Shown one piece after another: positions 5,259-5,399 of a stretch of 5,399 nucleotides of DNA (its first letter is position 1; each line of letters starts with the position of its first letter). This DNA is from Nitriliruptorales bacterium. GTDB lineage: Bacteria; Actinomycetota; Nitriliruptoria; Euzebyales; Egibacteraceae. Position numbers and translations under genes: made by a program. Under the pieces are notes generated by a model, which was not told where the DNA came from, did not search any database, and was given only the letters and a program-made list of their open reading frames with translations. The stretch spans positions 1 through 5,399 of the forward strand of contig SLNF01000265.1 of the NCBI GenBank assembly GCA_007133145.1, in the 5' to 3' direction.

Positions 5259-5399
5259 CGGCGACGGGCACTCGCGATGCTGTTCCCGGGCCTGGCGCCG
5301 GCCGCCGTCACCGTCCGCGGGCGGGTTGTGTGCTGGCAGGGGTGTGCGCCCCGGGGGTGGCCGGGGCGCGGCGGAGAGGCGATGGGGGTTCTACAGGTC
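5259..5399. other. Non-coding stretch at the right edge
   Basis: I find no supportable gene here. The only clear structure is the inverted repeat at 5346-5369. The minus strand carries a TAG at 5390-5392, which could be the stop of a gene entering from beyond the window, but only two codons would be visible, so it cannot be called. Confidence 0.4.
5346..5369. terminator. Strong GC-only hairpin, possible terminator
   Basis: GCGCCCCGG (5346-5354) and CCGGGGCGC (5361-5369) form a perfect 9-bp stem around a 6-base loop. There is no T-run on either side. If a gene on the minus strand ends at the TAG at 5390-5392, this hairpin would start about 20 bases after its stop and would be its terminator; otherwise it may back up the cupin terminator. 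Confidence 0.45.

Noticed and set aside
4313..5311. Minus-strand open frame of 332 codons across the cupin gene and into the reductase
   Set aside because: It crosses two recognised genes in the wrong frame or strand, and its product is Arg/Ser/Pro-rich low-complexity sequence.

Overview
The window is very GC-rich (above 70 % by eye), with codon third positions almost always G or C, GTG start codons and at least one promoter that seems to abut a start codon (leaderless mRNA). This suggests a high-GC actinobacterium (Actinomycetota) chromosome; I cannot place it more finely. There are no mobile elements, CRISPR arrays, or tRNA or rRNA genes. Coding density is high, and the longest gap between genes is 184 bases (at the right edge).

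Layout, reading the dominant minus strand from right to left: (1) a compact three-gene operon, 4688 down to 2906, encodes a classical short-chain dehydrogenase/reductase, a small SRPBCC (START-like) ligand-binding protein and a MobA-type molybdenum-cofactor guanylyltransferase. Both junctions are 4-base GTGA stop/start overlaps, so translation is probably coupled. (2) After a 51-base gap holding a perfect 17-base palindrome comes a two-gene unit, 2854 down to 1422: a membrane-anchored coiled-coil/LysM protein and an alpha/beta hydrolase with a complete catalytic triad, 14 bases apart. (3) After a 170-base gap with a possible promoter and a leader hairpin, an unrecognised helical protein with a C-terminal CCHC zinc-binding motif starts at 1251 and runs off the left edge.

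Divergent from the first operon, a plus-strand gene (4769-5215) encodes a DUF985/Cupin_5-type cupin. The 80-base divergent region carries a 14-base direct repeat (period 18) directly upstream of a TAGGAT -10 box that lies 7 bases before the GTG start. Two inverted repeats lie in the right-hand non-coding region, the first shortly after the cupin gene.

Most genes look like ordinary chromosomal functions and I see no clear new multi-gene system. The points most worth checking are the direct-repeat/leaderless promoter of the cupin gene, the palindrome in front of the LysM gene, the tight coupling of the reductase and SRPBCC protein to MobA, and the orphan zinc-motif protein.
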